NCBI GenBank assembly: GCA_026196275.1
Contig: JAPHTQ010000039.1
Span: forward strand, 1 to 57,516
Direction: 5' to 3'
Length of the DNA: 57,516 bases
Origin: Gammaproteobacteria bacterium
GTDB taxonomy: Bacteria; Pseudomonadota; Gammaproteobacteria; Thiohalomonadales; Thiohalomonadaceae
The number at the start of each line of letters is the position of its first letter. Positions within the stretch are counted from its first letter, which is position 1. This document shows, one piece after another, positions 37,073 to 45,578 of the stretch. The notes beneath the pieces were generated by a model, which saw nothing but the letters and a program-made list of their open reading frames with translations, was not told the origin of the DNA and made no database searches. Position numbers and translations under genes: made by a program.

Positions 37073-37636
37073 TCAGTCAGTCAGCGTCCCTGCCTGGAGC
37101 GCCAGGAAGGCGGTCTTGGCGGAGAGCTCCAGGGAGCAGCTCCATTTGTAGGCCAGATTAAGATTTTTTGCCTGGGCGTAGACGCCGTGTCCGCGTACCA
37201 CTGTGATGGGGTATTCGGCCAGCACTTCGGCGACCCTCTCCGGCGCTTCGTCGACATAGCGATCATAAGAAATGGTGATCACGGGCACCCGTGGGAAGTA
37301 ATACTGCCCCTCGAAGTCGGGTGGAATAAAGTCCTGGCCGCTCAGTGTCATGGCTACCGTATAGGGGCCGTGGCTGTGCAGCACTGCGCCGGCTTCGGGG
37401 TTGTGCCGGTAGACCAGGCGGTGCAGTGGTGCATCGAGCGAAGCGTCGTCGCCGAGACGACCTTCCAGTTCGCAGCGGATCAGCTGGTCGGCGCTCAGGG
37501 TGTCGGCGCAGGCACCGCTGGGTGTGACCCAGAAGTCCCGGGCCACCCGTACCGAGGCGTTACCGCTGTGGGAGTCGTTGTTGCCGTACTGGCGCAGCCA
37601 GCGGTAGTGGCGTACCAGATCCTCGCGTGGGTCCAT
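37073..37636 (-). CDS. Class II aldolase/adducin family protein
   Basis: This 187-residue protein matches zinc-dependent class II sugar-phosphate aldolases of the fuculose-phosphate type. HSGNASVR near 23-30 binds phosphate, HSHGP near 92-96 and RGHGVY near 148-153 supply metal-binding histidines. It is shorter than FucA (about 215). The substrate cannot be told; MtnB-like dehydratase activity is an alternative, but no other methionine-salvage gene is near. Confidence 0.82.
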   Translation of the reverse strand: MDPREDLVRHYRWLRQYGNNDSHSGNASVRVARDFWVTPSGACADTLSADQLIRCELEGRLGDDASLDAPLHRLVYRHNPEAGAVLHSHGPYTVAMTLSGQDFIPPDFEGQYYFPRVPVITISYDRYVDEAPERVAEVLAEYPITVVRGHGVYAQAKNLNLAYKWSCSLELSAKTAFLALQAGTLTD

Positions 37637-37721
37637 ATCGTGTTCCTGATCTCGTTCGGTTGTATTGCGGTTGGAGAAGTATACCGAATCGTGGCGGCTC
37701 CGAATAAGGGAAAGGGGGCGT

Positions 37722-38333
37722 TTAGCCTTTCAAGCCCTTGCTGTTGCCGGTGGATTTGGACAGCTCGGCGGTGAGTACCCGGCGCATCGCCTCCTCCATG
37801 CTCAGGTTTATCGGTTCGACCTGCGAGCGGGGCAGGTAGAGGGTGTAGCCGCCGATCTGGTAACTCAGCGGCAGGTAGACGGCGACGATCTCCTCATCCC
37901 CTGCCTGCATGCCGGGGATATCCTCCACCCGCTCGCGGGTGAGAAAGCCGATCAGCCTCGCCCCGCCGAATGACACCATCACCACCTGCTTGAGTCCGCC
38001 GCGCTGTTCGGCCGCGGAGAAATAGCTCATGAAATCGTGCAGCGAGCCGTAGATCGATTTGACCAGCGGGATCCTCTCCATCAGTGCCTCGACCAAACGG
38101 AACAGGCGCTGCACCACCCAGGCGTTCACTGCCAGGCCAATGAAGAATAGCACCACCAGCCCGGCTATCACTCCCAGCCCCGGCAGGTAAAAACGTTCCG
38201 GCACTACCAGGGTGATCACCGGATGCAGCAGTTTTTCGGTGTAGACGGCGATCCAGTAGATGAGGTAGAGCGTCAGGGTAATGGGAAGTACCGCGGCCAG
38301 GCCTCTGAGCATGTTTTTCCACAGATACTGCAT
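37722..38333 (-). CDS. DUF502-family membrane protein
   Basis: This 203-residue protein has two membrane spans (about 10-30 and 51-74), then a soluble part with IPLVKSIYGSLHDFMSYFS near 88-106 and GFLTRE, which is typical of DUF502. The function of the family is unknown. It stands between znuB and the aldolase in the same orientation. Confidence 0.88.
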   Translation of the reverse strand: MQYLWKNMLRGLAAVLPITLTLYLIYWIAVYTEKLLHPVITLVVPERFYLPGLGVIAGLVVLFFIGLAVNAWVVQRLFRLVEALMERIPLVKSIYGSLHDFMSYFSAAEQRGGLKQVVMVSFGGARLIGFLTRERVEDIPGMQAGDEEIVAVYLPLSYQIGGYTLYLPRSQVEPINLSMEEAMRRVLTAELSKSTGNSKGLKG

Positions 38334-38364
38334 TGGTGTTCTCCTTGCTATGTCAGGGCGGTGG

Positions 38365-39153
38365 TTACTGCACTGTGCGGCGCTGCAGTTGACTAAGGAA
38401 AAAGAGCAGCGCCGCGGTAACGACGATGGCCGGCCCCGCCGGCAGATCCCACTGGAACGAGCCGAACAGTCCGCCAGTGACGGCGAGCATGCCGATCACT
38501 GCAGCCAACAGCGCCATCTGCTCAGGGGTTCGGGCGAAGTGGCGTGCCGTGGCAGCGGGGATGATCAACAACGAGGTGATGAGCAGGATGCCGACCACCT
38601 TCATCGCAGTGGCGATCACGAGCGCAATGAGCAGCATGAACAGCAGGCGGGTGCGCCCCACCTTCACCCCCTCCACCTGGGCCAGTTCCTCGTGCACCGT
38701 CATTGCCAGCAGCGGCCGCCACAGCCACAGCAGCAGGCCAAGTGCGAACAGCGAGCCGAGACCGATCCAGAGCAGATCGCCGTTACCTACCGCCAGGATA
38801 TCGCCAAACAGATAGCCCATCAGATCGATGCGCACATTCTCGGCAAAGGAGACCGCGACCAGCCCCAGTGCCAGGGCGCTGTGGGAGAGGATGCCGAGCA
38901 GGGTATCCGAGGCGAGCTTGCGCTGGTGCTGCAGTGCGACCAGGGCGAGCGCCAGCAGCAGGCAGACCGATACGATGGCCAGATTCAGATTCAGCTCCAG
39001 CAGTATGCCGAGGCTGACGCCGAGCAGGGCCGAGTGGGCCAGGGTGTCGCCGAAGTAGGCCATGCGCCGCCATACAACAAAGGTGCCCAGGGCTCCGGTG
39101 ACCAGCGCTACCGTCAGGCCGGCGAACAGGGCGCGCAGCAGAAAATCATCCAT
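38365..39153 (-). CDS. znuB: Zinc ABC transporter permease ZnuB
   Basis: This 262-residue polytopic protein is the membrane channel of the high-affinity zinc importer. VVWRRMAYFGDTLAHSALLG near 27-46 and the later EGVKVGRTRL coupling-loop region match ZnuB. The start at 39153 (MDDFLLRALFAG) overlaps the end of znuC by 8 bases, so the frame upstream of it is not used. It is the last gene of zur-znuC-znuB. Confidence 0.94.
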   Translation of the reverse strand: MDDFLLRALFAGLTVALVTGALGTFVVWRRMAYFGDTLAHSALLGVSLGILLELNLNLAIVSVCLLLALALVALQHQRKLASDTLLGILSHSALALGLVAVSFAENVRIDLMGYLFGDILAVGNGDLLWIGLGSLFALGLLLWLWRPLLAMTVHEELAQVEGVKVGRTRLLFMLLIALVIATAMKVVGILLITSLLIIPAATARHFARTPEQMALLAAVIGMLAVTGGLFGSFQWDLPAGPAIVVTAALLFFLSQLQRRTVQ

Positions 39154-39916
39154 CGCGCTGGCCCTCCTGGCAGCTGCCGCACCAGCCGTTTTTATCCGCC
39201 TGCTGATGGTGGTGGTGGGTGTAGGGGGCGAGGCCGTCGAGCGGGCCGGCGATGATCTGTTCGCCGCCGCCCGGGCCTTGGGCACGTCGCTGTTCCGGGT
39301 GGCCGGTACAGCAGACCTGCTGATCGAGGCAGAAGACGCGATCGGTGCGTGCCATCACCAGGTGCAGGTCGTGCGAAACCATCAGGATGCCGCAGCGGCG
39401 TTCATCGCGCAGGCGCGAGATGAGGTCGTAGAGCTCGCTCTGGCCGGTGACATCGACCCCCTGGATCGGTTCGTCGAGAAACAGCAGTTGCGGCTCGCGC
39501 AACAGGGCGCGGGCCAGCAGTACCCGCTGGGTCTCGCCGCCGGAGAGGGTGGCCATCTGGTTTTCGATAAGATGGCCGGCACCCACCTCCTGCAGTGATT
39601 CAGCCAGACGCGCTTCGCCGCAGCGGTGGGTCAGGGTGAGAAAGCGGCGCACCGTTAGCGGCAGCACCGGATCGATGCTGAGCTTCTGCGGTACATAGCC
39701 GACACGGATGCCGGGACGGCTCTTCACCTGGCCGTGGTTGGGCTGTTGCAGCCCCAGCATGACCTTGACCAGGGTGGATTTGCCGGCGCCATTGGGGCCA
39801 ATAAGGGTGACGATCTCGCCCTGATGCACCGCCAGATCCACGTGATCCAGTACCATGCGCTGGCCGAAATGGACAGTAACCCCCTGCGCCTCTACCAGAG
39901 TGGTTGTTTTACTCAT
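39146..39916 (-). CDS. znuC: Zinc ABC transporter ATP-binding protein ZnuC
   Basis: This 256-residue ATPase drives zinc import. Walker A is GPNGAGKST near 39-47, the signature is LSGGETQR near 134-141 and Walker B is LLFLDEP near 153-159. The C-terminus is histidine-rich (YTHHHHQQ), as in many ZnuC proteins. The start at 39916 overlaps the end of zur by 8 bases. Confidence 0.95.
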   Translation of the reverse strand: MSKTTTLVEAQGVTVHFGQRMVLDHVDLAVHQGEIVTLIGPNGAGKSTLVKVMLGLQQPNHGQVKSRPGIRVGYVPQKLSIDPVLPLTVRRFLTLTHRCGEARLAESLQEVGAGHLIENQMATLSGGETQRVLLARALLREPQLLFLDEPIQGVDVTGQSELYDLISRLRDERRCGILMVSHDLHLVMARTDRVFCLDQQVCCTGHPEQRRAQGPGGGEQIIAGPLDGLAPYTHHHHQQADKNGWCGSCQEGQRDG

Positions 39917-40406
39917 GGCCGGCGCTCCGGCAGCCGGGGCAAAGCCCGCTGATCTCCACCGTCTGCCGCTCGATCTCAAAGCCTATGCGGCGGGCACTCT
40001 GAACCAGCTGTCGGTTGATCCCCTGATCGTCCACCTCCACCACCTGCTGGCAGCGGCTGCAGACCAGGAACTGGCCGTGGTGCGGGGTGCCCGGCGCGGT
40101 GCAGCCGGTGTAGGCATTGAGGCTCTCTATACGATGGATCAGACCCTGTTCCAGCAGAAACTCCAGTGCCCGGTAGACGGTCGGCGGGGCCGCCTTGAGC
40201 CCCTGTTCGTGCAGCCGTTCGAGTAGCGTATAGGCCCCTACCGGCTTGTGCTCCTGCCAGACCAGCTCAAGGATCTGCCGGCGCTGGGGCGTCAGTCGCC
40301 CGCCCTGTTCGGCACAGACGGCCCTGGCCTGGGCGAGTGCCGTGGCGATACAGGCGTGGTGATCGTGGCGTTCAGGCGGAAACGGCGATGAGATCGGCTT
40401 GCCCAT
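39909..40406 (-). CDS. zur: Zinc uptake regulator Zur (Fur family)
   Basis: This 165-residue winged-helix repressor has LTPQRRQILELVWQEHKPVGAY near 38-59, the recognition segment APPTVYRALEFLLE near 71-84, and structural zinc cysteines in CSRCQ and CPGC. With zinc bound it represses zinc import. Its gene heads the operon zur-znuC-znuB, and a Zur box lies at 40429, so it is likely autoregulated. The start at 40406 is preferred over 40448, which would run through the operator. Confidence 0.94.
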   Translation of the reverse strand: MGKPISSPFPPERHDHHACIATALAQARAVCAEQGGRLTPQRRQILELVWQEHKPVGAYTLLERLHEQGLKAAPPTVYRALEFLLEQGLIHRIESLNAYTGCTAPGTPHHGQFLVCSRCQQVVEVDDQGINRQLVQSARRIGFEIERQTVEISGLCPGCRSAGHE

Positions 40407-40428
40407 GTGCAGCTCCGGTGGAATAATC

Positions 40429-40441
40429 GTTATATTATAAC
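40429..40441. promoter_or_regulatory. Zur box between zur and znuA
   Basis: GTTATATTATAAC is a 13-base palindrome around a central T and matches the GTTATANTATAAC core of the gammaproteobacterial Zur consensus. It is placed to control both zur-znuC-znuB and znuA. Confidence 0.9.
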
Positions 40442-40462
40442 ATCTCATCTTCCGAGGTCACC

Positions 40463-41392
40463 ATGCTGCGTCATCTGTTTCTCCTGCTGGCACTATGCTG
40501 GAGCTTGCCAATGATGGCGGCTCCACGGGTAGTCGTCAGCATCGGCCCCGTGCATTCACTGGTGGCTGGGGTGATGGAGGGGGTGGCCGAGCCTCAGCTT
40601 CTGATCCCGGCCGGCGCCTCGCCCCACGCCTATGCACTGAAACCCTCGGATGCCCGGGCCCTGAGCGAGGCCGAACTGGTGGTCTGGATCGGCGAGGGGC
40701 TGGAGACGATGCTGGAGAAACCGCTGCACTCCCTGGCGGGCGAGGCACGGCTCCTGGAGCTGTTGCAGGTCGAGGGGATGCACCTGCTGCCTTCACGCAA
40801 GGGCGGCGTCTGGCATGAGCAGGAGCAGGGCCACCAAGCGGCGCATGCCGGGCATGGCCATGAGCTTGACGGGGTGGATACCCATCTGTGGCTGGCACCT
40901 GAGAATGCGCAACGTATTGTCGCTGCCGTGGCCGATGCGTTGTCGGCAATGGACGCTGCCAATGCAGAGCATTATCAGCGCAATGCCGCGACCCTGCGGC
41001 AGCGGATCGGTGCGCTGGCTGTGACCCTGGCACAGCGGCTGGAGCCGCTACAGGGACAGCCCTATATCGTCTTTCACGATGCCTACCACTACTTCGAGCA
41101 GGCTTTCGGTCTGCAACCAGCGGGCGCCATTGCAGTCAGCCCCGAGCAGCGTCCCGGTGCGCGGCGCCTGCTCGAGATCCGCCAGGCGATCCGCGACAGC
41201 GGCGCCCGCTGTGTCTTCAGCGAACCGCAGTTCAGGTCTGACATTGTTGAGGTGGTGCTGGAGGATACCGGTGCCCGCTACGGTGTACTCGACCCGTTGG
41301 GTGTCACTCTGACGCCGGGAAGGGGGCAGTGGTTTGCCCTGATGCAGGGACTGGCCGACAGCCTGGAGGCCTGCCTCACCGCAGGACGGTAG
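40463..41392 (+). CDS. znuA: Zinc ABC transporter substrate-binding protein ZnuA
   Basis: This 309-residue periplasmic protein has a signal peptide (MLRHLFLLLALCWSLPMMAA), then PVHSLVAGVMEG and the metal-ligand histidines (ASPHAYALKP, THLWLAPEN, FHDAYHYFE). A charged histidine-rich loop (HEQEQGHQAAHAGHGHE) near 119-135 is the usual zinc-scavenging loop of ZnuA. It is divergent from zur and shares the Zur box. Confidence 0.95.
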   Translation: MLRHLFLLLALCWSLPMMAAPRVVVSIGPVHSLVAGVMEGVAEPQLLIPAGASPHAYALKPSDARALSEAELVVWIGEGLETMLEKPLHSLAGEARLLELLQVEGMHLLPSRKGGVWHEQEQGHQAAHAGHGHELDGVDTHLWLAPENAQRIVAAVADALSAMDAANAEHYQRNAATLRQRIGALAVTLAQRLEPLQGQPYIVFHDAYHYFEQAFGLQPAGAIAVSPEQRPGARRLLEIRQAIRDSGARCVFSEPQFRSDIVEVVLEDTGARYGVLDPLGVTLTPGRGQWFALMQGLADSLEACLTAGR

Positions 41393-41466
41393 GATGTAAG
41401 CCGGTTCACAGGCTGGGATTCGCCCCACCAAATTAATGATGGGATGTATCCTATCCTGCGCGCCGG

Positions 41467-42150
41467 TCAGGCGAACAGGTTGCGGGTGCCGACGAGGATT
41501 AGCAGCAGCGCGCTGAACTGTTCGATGCGGGGCCGCCACTGTTGCAGCCGTTCGCGCAGGCGGCTGCCCAGGTAGGCGACGCCGACGCCGTAGAAGAGCG
41601 AGGGGATGGCAATGGCGCCGAGGCCGAAGCCGAGGCCGAGGGCCAGACCGTGCCAGGCGCTGCCCACTGCAGCGGCGGAGAAGAGCACGGTGCCCAGCGG
41701 CGCGCAGGGGCTGAGCGCCATTCCCGCCCCCATCAGGAATAGCCCGCCGGGCATCAGCGCACGCTGCGGCCCGGACCGGCCGCCCCGCGTAATCACCGCC
41801 TCGCCGCCGCCACTACGGCAGGCGTCCCCCCCTCGCCGGCGCAGCAACAGCGCCATACCTACCAGCACCGCCGCCGCCCCCAGCACCCAGCGCACCTCGC
41901 CGCCGCCGGCGGCCTTGCCCAGGTACTGCCCCGCCATCCCCGCGCCGGTGGCGAGCGTTGCATAGGCCGCCAGGCGCCCGAGAGAGAAGGGCAGCAGGGT
42001 GCGCCAGGCGTGGCGGATGCCGCCGTCGCTGGCGAGGAACACCGGCCCCAGATAGGGCAGGCAGGTGATGGTGCAGGCGCTCATGCCGAACACCAGCCCC
42101 AGGGCGATGGCCATCGGCAACGTCACCAGCGTCTGTTCGATCGGGATCAT
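41467..42150 (-). CDS. TauE/SafE- or CcdA-like membrane protein
   Basis: This 227-residue protein has about six membrane spans and a cysteine-containing first span (FGMSACTITCLPYLGPVF near 20-37), as in the sulfite-exporter TauE/SafE-annotated, CcdA-related proteins. Related proteins move reducing equivalents or small anions across the membrane. SPCAPLGTVLF near 150-160 is the repeat counterpart. The start at 42150 is chosen from MIPIEQTL. It precedes the double-cubane-type cluster in the genome but is downstream in transcription, separated by a repeat element. Confidence 0.78.
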   Translation of the reverse strand: MIPIEQTLVTLPMAIALGLVFGMSACTITCLPYLGPVFLASDGGIRHAWRTLLPFSLGRLAAYATLATGAGMAGQYLGKAAGGGEVRWVLGAAAVLVGMALLLRRRGGDACRSGGGEAVITRGGRSGPQRALMPGGLFLMGAGMALSPCAPLGTVLFSAAAVGSAWHGLALGLGFGLGAIAIPSLFYGVGVAYLGSRLRERLQQWRPRIEQFSALLLILVGTRNLFA

Positions 42151-42165
42151 AAAAAACCTCTCAAT

Positions 42166-42343
42166 GCAAAGGCGCAAAGACGCAAAGGGCGCAAAGGTTT
42201 TATTGCTAGATGAGTGGTATGCACGGTTTTCGGGGGTGTATTGTCGGTAAACGTTGTTTTCATCCAGCTCTGCCCATCAAGTAAATCTTGCGCCGGGGTT
42301 AGATGCCTGCCTGCATCCAAAACCCCTTTGCGTCTTTGCGCGA
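42166..42343. repeat. Paired inverted CGCAAAG-type repeat element, copy F
   Basis: The left arm (42166-42198) has four tandem units of the type GCAAAGGC/GCAAAGAC, and the right arm (42323-42343) reads CCCTTTGCGTCTTTGCGC. The stretch from 42151 to 42417 otherwise holds nothing recognisable. Confidence 0.75.
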
Positions 42344-42417
42344 TGTGCATGGATGCACAAGTGCCGCAGTGGCAGGACGCCATTGAGCGGCCCTTTGCGC
42401 TGAGATCTTTTTCAGCA

Positions 42418-43224
42418 TTACTCGCACTCGGCCAGGTACTCCTCGCGGGCGAGGATCGCGGCGCCGAAGGCGGTGGTGGTTTGTGGGTGTTCCGGTACCA
42501 CCAGTTCGCGCTGCAGTTCGTCCTCGATGGCGGCGACCAGTCCCTTGTTGAGCGCCGGGCCGCCGTCGAAGTAGACCCGGTCCTCGATGCCGACGCGCTT
42601 GGCCAGGCGCACGGTGCGCTTGGCGATAGAGTAGTGGATGCCGGCGACGATCTCGCCCTTGCCGTGGCTGTTGGCCAGCAGGCCGATGATCTCCGACTCG
42701 GCGAACACGGTGCAGGTGCTGTTGATCGAGAGCGGCGCGCTGGCGGCGTTGAAGTGGTAGTCGCCGAGCTCCTCCAGGTCGATCTCCAGGTTGCGCGCGG
42801 CCACGTCGAGGAAGCGCCCGGTGCCGGCGGCGCACTTGTCGTTCATGGCGAAGTTGGAGACGTTGCCGTCGGCGTCGATCTGGATCGCCTTGGAGTCCTG
42901 GCCGCCAATGTTGATGATGGTGCGCACCCCGCCGAAGGCCTTGCCGGTCTCGTGGGCGCCGATGGCGTTGGCGGTGATCTCGCTAATCGAGTCATCCGCC
43001 TCCTTGAACAGCTTGCGCCCGTAGCCGGTGGCGATGAGGTATTTCACATCATCCGGTTGCAGGCTCAGTTCGGCGAGCAGCCGTGCCAGCGCCTCCTTGG
43101 CGTTCTTGTGGAACAGGCTGCCGGAGGCGGTGATGTGCACCCCGGCAAGCTTGCCGTCTTCGTCCACCAGGGCGGCCTTGATCGCCGTAGAGCCGATATC
43201 GATGCCAGCAAAAACATTACTCAT
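42418..43224 (-). CDS. HgdC/BadF-type ATPase activator (reductase of a double-cubane protein)
   Basis: This 268-residue protein belongs to the ASKHA-fold ATPase activators of 2-hydroxyacyl-CoA dehydratases and double-cubane proteins. GIDIGSTAIKAALV near 7-20 and NIGGQDSKAI near 105-114 bind ATP. C131 (NDKCAAGTGRFLD) and C171 (STCTVFAESE) are the two ligands by which the homodimer holds a single [4Fe-4S] cluster. Known activators use ATP hydrolysis to push an electron to very low potential. It lies directly downstream of the HgdB-like gene, its presumed partner. Confidence 0.92.
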   Translation of the reverse strand: MSNVFAGIDIGSTAIKAALVDEDGKLAGVHITASGSLFHKNAKEALARLLAELSLQPDDVKYLIATGYGRKLFKEADDSISEITANAIGAHETGKAFGGVRTIINIGGQDSKAIQIDADGNVSNFAMNDKCAAGTGRFLDVAARNLEIDLEELGDYHFNAASAPLSINSTCTVFAESEIIGLLANSHGKGEIVAGIHYSIAKRTVRLAKRVGIEDRVYFDGGPALNKGLVAAIEDELQRELVVPEHPQTTTAFGAAILAREEYLAECE

Positions 43225-43261
43225 TTATCTTTTCTCTTGGATGTGTTGATTTGGTAACTCT

Positions 43262-43308
43262 CGCCAGGACGCAAAGGAAAAACCGGGCATCTCTTTGCGC
43301 CTTGGCGG
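43262..43308. repeat. Short paired inverted CGCAAAG-type element, copy G
   Basis: CGCCAGGACGCAAAGG faces CTTTGCGCCTTGGCGG across about 14 bases, so this copy can fold into one hairpin. It lies between the HgdB-like stop codon and the HgdC-like start codon. Confidence 0.65.
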
Positions 43309-43330
43309 CTTTCTGAGAGACCTCTTTTTC

Positions 43331-44611
43331 TCATGCGCGCTTCCGTTTGCGTGCCTTGATCGATTCGAGGAAGGCCTCGATGCGGGTGGAGAGCTGGCCC
43401 ATGTCGTCGGGGCTGTAGTCGGTCTCGATGTAGAGCATCGGGATGCGCCTGGCGTTGAGCGCCTCGGCGATGCTGCGCTGCTCCATCTCGTAGACCTGGC
43501 AGCCGGAGAAGGCCTGGTAGACCACGCCGTCGGCGTTGAAGCTGGCGGCCAGCTCCAGCAGCCGGCGCTGGCGGTCGTCGTTGCGGGTGAAGATGGGGCA
43601 GGTGCAGGGCTTGAGGTAGCGATCGGCCAGGCCGTCCACCATGTCGTTCACCCGCCACTCGTCCACCGCGGTCATGTCGTAGAGCATGCGGTTGGCCGAG
43701 CAGGTCTCGTCGGCCACCACCACACCGCCCGCCTCCTCGATGAGCAGCGGCAGCTTGAGGTTGGGGAAGATCGGCGGTGAGCCGGTGAAGAGGATGCGCG
43801 GCGCCTTGCGCTGGGCGGCCTGGAAACCGTTTTTCTGTCGCTCGGCCAGCTCGGCGTTGAGCTTCTCTACCGCCTCGGTCCAGCGCTCGATGTCATCGAA
43901 GAAGAAGGCGTTGGTCACCAGGAAGGCGTCCTTGCCGAGGAACAGTGCCGGGCTGCTTTTGCGCAGGTTATGCAGGGTGCGGAAGGCCGCCTGGGCGTGG
44001 GCGGTGCGGGCCATCGCCGCCTTGAGGCCCTTGCGCGTCAGCTTGTTGCCGGTGAGCCGGCCGAGGCGCAGGGCGAACTGGCGCACCGAGCGCTGCCAGT
44101 AGAGACGCGACTCCTCGCTCTCCTTGGCTGGGGGCAGTTCCAGGTCGTGGACGCTGTAGCCCATCCCCTCGATCATCGCGCCGGCCTTCTTCTTCTGGTC
44201 ACAGGTGGTGGGGTTGACCACCAGGTCGAGTTTGCCCACCCGCGGGATGGCGTTTTCAGAGCCGAGCATGCCGAGGGTCGCCTTGACCAGCGAGCAGGAT
44301 TTGGCGGGCATGAAGTCTGCGCCGATTTGATCGTAGTGGTAGGAGCCGTTGCACAGCCGCACCGGGGTGGCGCCCATGGCGTAGATCAGCTCCTCCGGGG
44401 CGTGGATGCAGGTGGTGCCGACCAGGGTCCCCTGGCGTGGCAGCGCCTCGCCCTGGCAGTAGACGCGGCGAAACAGTTCGTAGAAGTACGCCATCGCCTG
44501 CGGGTTGTCGTCGAAGCGGTCTGTGATGTGGTCGAGCACGTTCTCCGCCTCGCGCGCCTGGCGGCTCAGGTTGTAGGCCGGCCCGGCGCTAGTCGTGGTC
44601 ATGTCGCTCAC
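43331..44611 (-). CDS. HgdB-family double-cubane-type iron-sulfur protein
   Basis: This 426-residue protein is a two-domain COG1775/HgdB homologue (HAPEELIYAMGATPVRLCNG near 70-89 is the family signature). It is a single subunit. Candidate cluster ligands fall three in each domain: C68, C106, C137 in the first, and C304, C336 or C338, and C371 in the second. Six such cysteines in one chain match the double-cubane [Fe8S9] proteins better than true dehydratases, which split ligands over two subunits. Double-cubane proteins reduce small molecules such as acetylene or hydrazine in vitro; their natural substrates are unknown. The start overlaps the end of the NapH-like gene by 23 bases. Confidence 0.85.
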   Translation of the reverse strand: MSDMTTTSAGPAYNLSRQAREAENVLDHITDRFDDNPQAMAYFYELFRRVYCQGEALPRQGTLVGTTCIHAPEELIYAMGATPVRLCNGSYHYDQIGADFMPAKSCSLVKATLGMLGSENAIPRVGKLDLVVNPTTCDQKKKAGAMIEGMGYSVHDLELPPAKESEESRLYWQRSVRQFALRLGRLTGNKLTRKGLKAAMARTAHAQAAFRTLHNLRKSSPALFLGKDAFLVTNAFFFDDIERWTEAVEKLNAELAERQKNGFQAAQRKAPRILFTGSPPIFPNLKLPLLIEEAGGVVVADETCSANRMLYDMTAVDEWRVNDMVDGLADRYLKPCTCPIFTRNDDRQRRLLELAASFNADGVVYQAFSGCQVYEMEQRSIAEALNARRIPMLYIETDYSPDDMGQLSTRIEAFLESIKARKRKRA

Positions 44612-45578
44612 TGGTGTTTCCTTTGTGCATGCGTTTGATGAAGCCCTGCTCGGTGGACTCGTAGATGGGGATGCCGGCGAAGGTGGCCTTGAGCGCGCCG
44701 TCCTCAGGGCAGGCGGCGACGCACTTGAGGCAGAGGATGCAGTCGTCCTGCATGATGCGCGGCTCGTTCACCTCGTCGGCGATCTCCTTGATCTCCATAT
44801 CGCACACCCGGTAACAGTCGCCGCAGCGGGTGCATTTGTCGCCATCCTTCTTCAGCTTGAGCAGGGCGGGTTTGGAGAAGAGGTAGTGCAGCGCGCTCAT
44901 CGGGCAGAAGAAGCAGAAGAAGCGCTTCTTGATGAAGGCGCCGGTGAAGAACAGCCCGGTGACGAGCATCCCCAGCGCGGTCATCACCATCGCCGTTTTG
45001 CTGGAGAAGTCGATGGTCAGCTGCGAGGCGTCGCCGGTGAACAGCGGGATCACCATGCGCCCGGGGCAGATATCGCAGAACGGCGTGCCCATGGTGTGGG
45101 GCAGCAGACCGCCGCCGATGGCCAGCGGGATCAGGATGGTCAGCGCCAGTAGCACGTACTTGATCGGGGTCAGGGCACGAAACTGTGCCTGGCTGTAGCG
45201 CGCGTAGCGGATGCCGAGACGGGTGCGTAGCGCGGTGATCCAGTCCTGGATGGTGCCGAGCGGGCAGGCGTAGCCACACCACGCCTTGTTGAGTACGAAG
45301 AACCAGAGGGCGAACCAGAGGAAGGCGGTGAGCACACCGATGCCAGCGTAACCGAACAGCGCTTTCCAGTTCATCGCCATCAGGTGCTGCAGAGGCAGTA
45401 GGAAACAGACCCCGCCGCGCCCCTCCTGGTTGAAGCCGCAGGCGAAGGTCGGCAGGTTGTTGCCGAGGTTGATGGCGAAGTAGCCGCCATAGACCAGCAG
45501 CGCAAAAAAGCCGAGCTGCAGCCAGAAGCGCAGGCGGCGCAGGTTTAGGTTGTTGACGGCGGTGCGTAGCCTACTCAT
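44589..45578 (-). CDS. NapH-like membrane polyferredoxin
   Basis: This 329-residue protein has about five membrane spans and NapH/NosR-type cysteine motifs at their ends: CGYACP at 101-106, CDICP at 168-172 and CFFCP at 222-226. Two cytoplasmic [4Fe-4S] sites follow, CTRCGDCYRVC at 249-259 and CILCLKCVAACP at 280-291. NapH relatives pass electrons from quinol or across the membrane to iron-sulfur partners. It overlaps genes on both sides, so it is translationally coupled to the double-cubane-type protein, to which it could deliver electrons. Confidence 0.9.
   Translation of the reverse strand: MSRLRTAVNNLNLRRLRFWLQLGFFALLVYGGYFAINLGNNLPTFACGFNQEGRGGVCFLLPLQHLMAMNWKALFGYAGIGVLTAFLWFALWFFVLNKAWCGYACPLGTIQDWITALRTRLGIRYARYSQAQFRALTPIKYVLLALTILIPLAIGGGLLPHTMGTPFCDICPGRMVIPLFTGDASQLTIDFSSKTAMVMTALGMLVTGLFFTGAFIKKRFFCFFCPMSALHYLFSKPALLKLKKDGDKCTRCGDCYRVCDMEIKEIADEVNEPRIMQDDCILCLKCVAACPEDGALKATFAGIPIYESTEQGFIKRMHKGNTSERHDHD

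Noticed and set aside
42147-42383. Leftward ORF of 78 codons next to the TauE-like gene
   Set aside because: Much of it is made of the CGCAAAG repeat arms, which leave long open frames by chance.
42418-44611. True 2-hydroxyacyl-CoA dehydratase or benzoyl-CoA reductase
   Set aside because: Those need two catalytic subunits and CoA-ester genes nearby. Here there is one HgdB-like chain with six candidate ligands and membrane redox partners.
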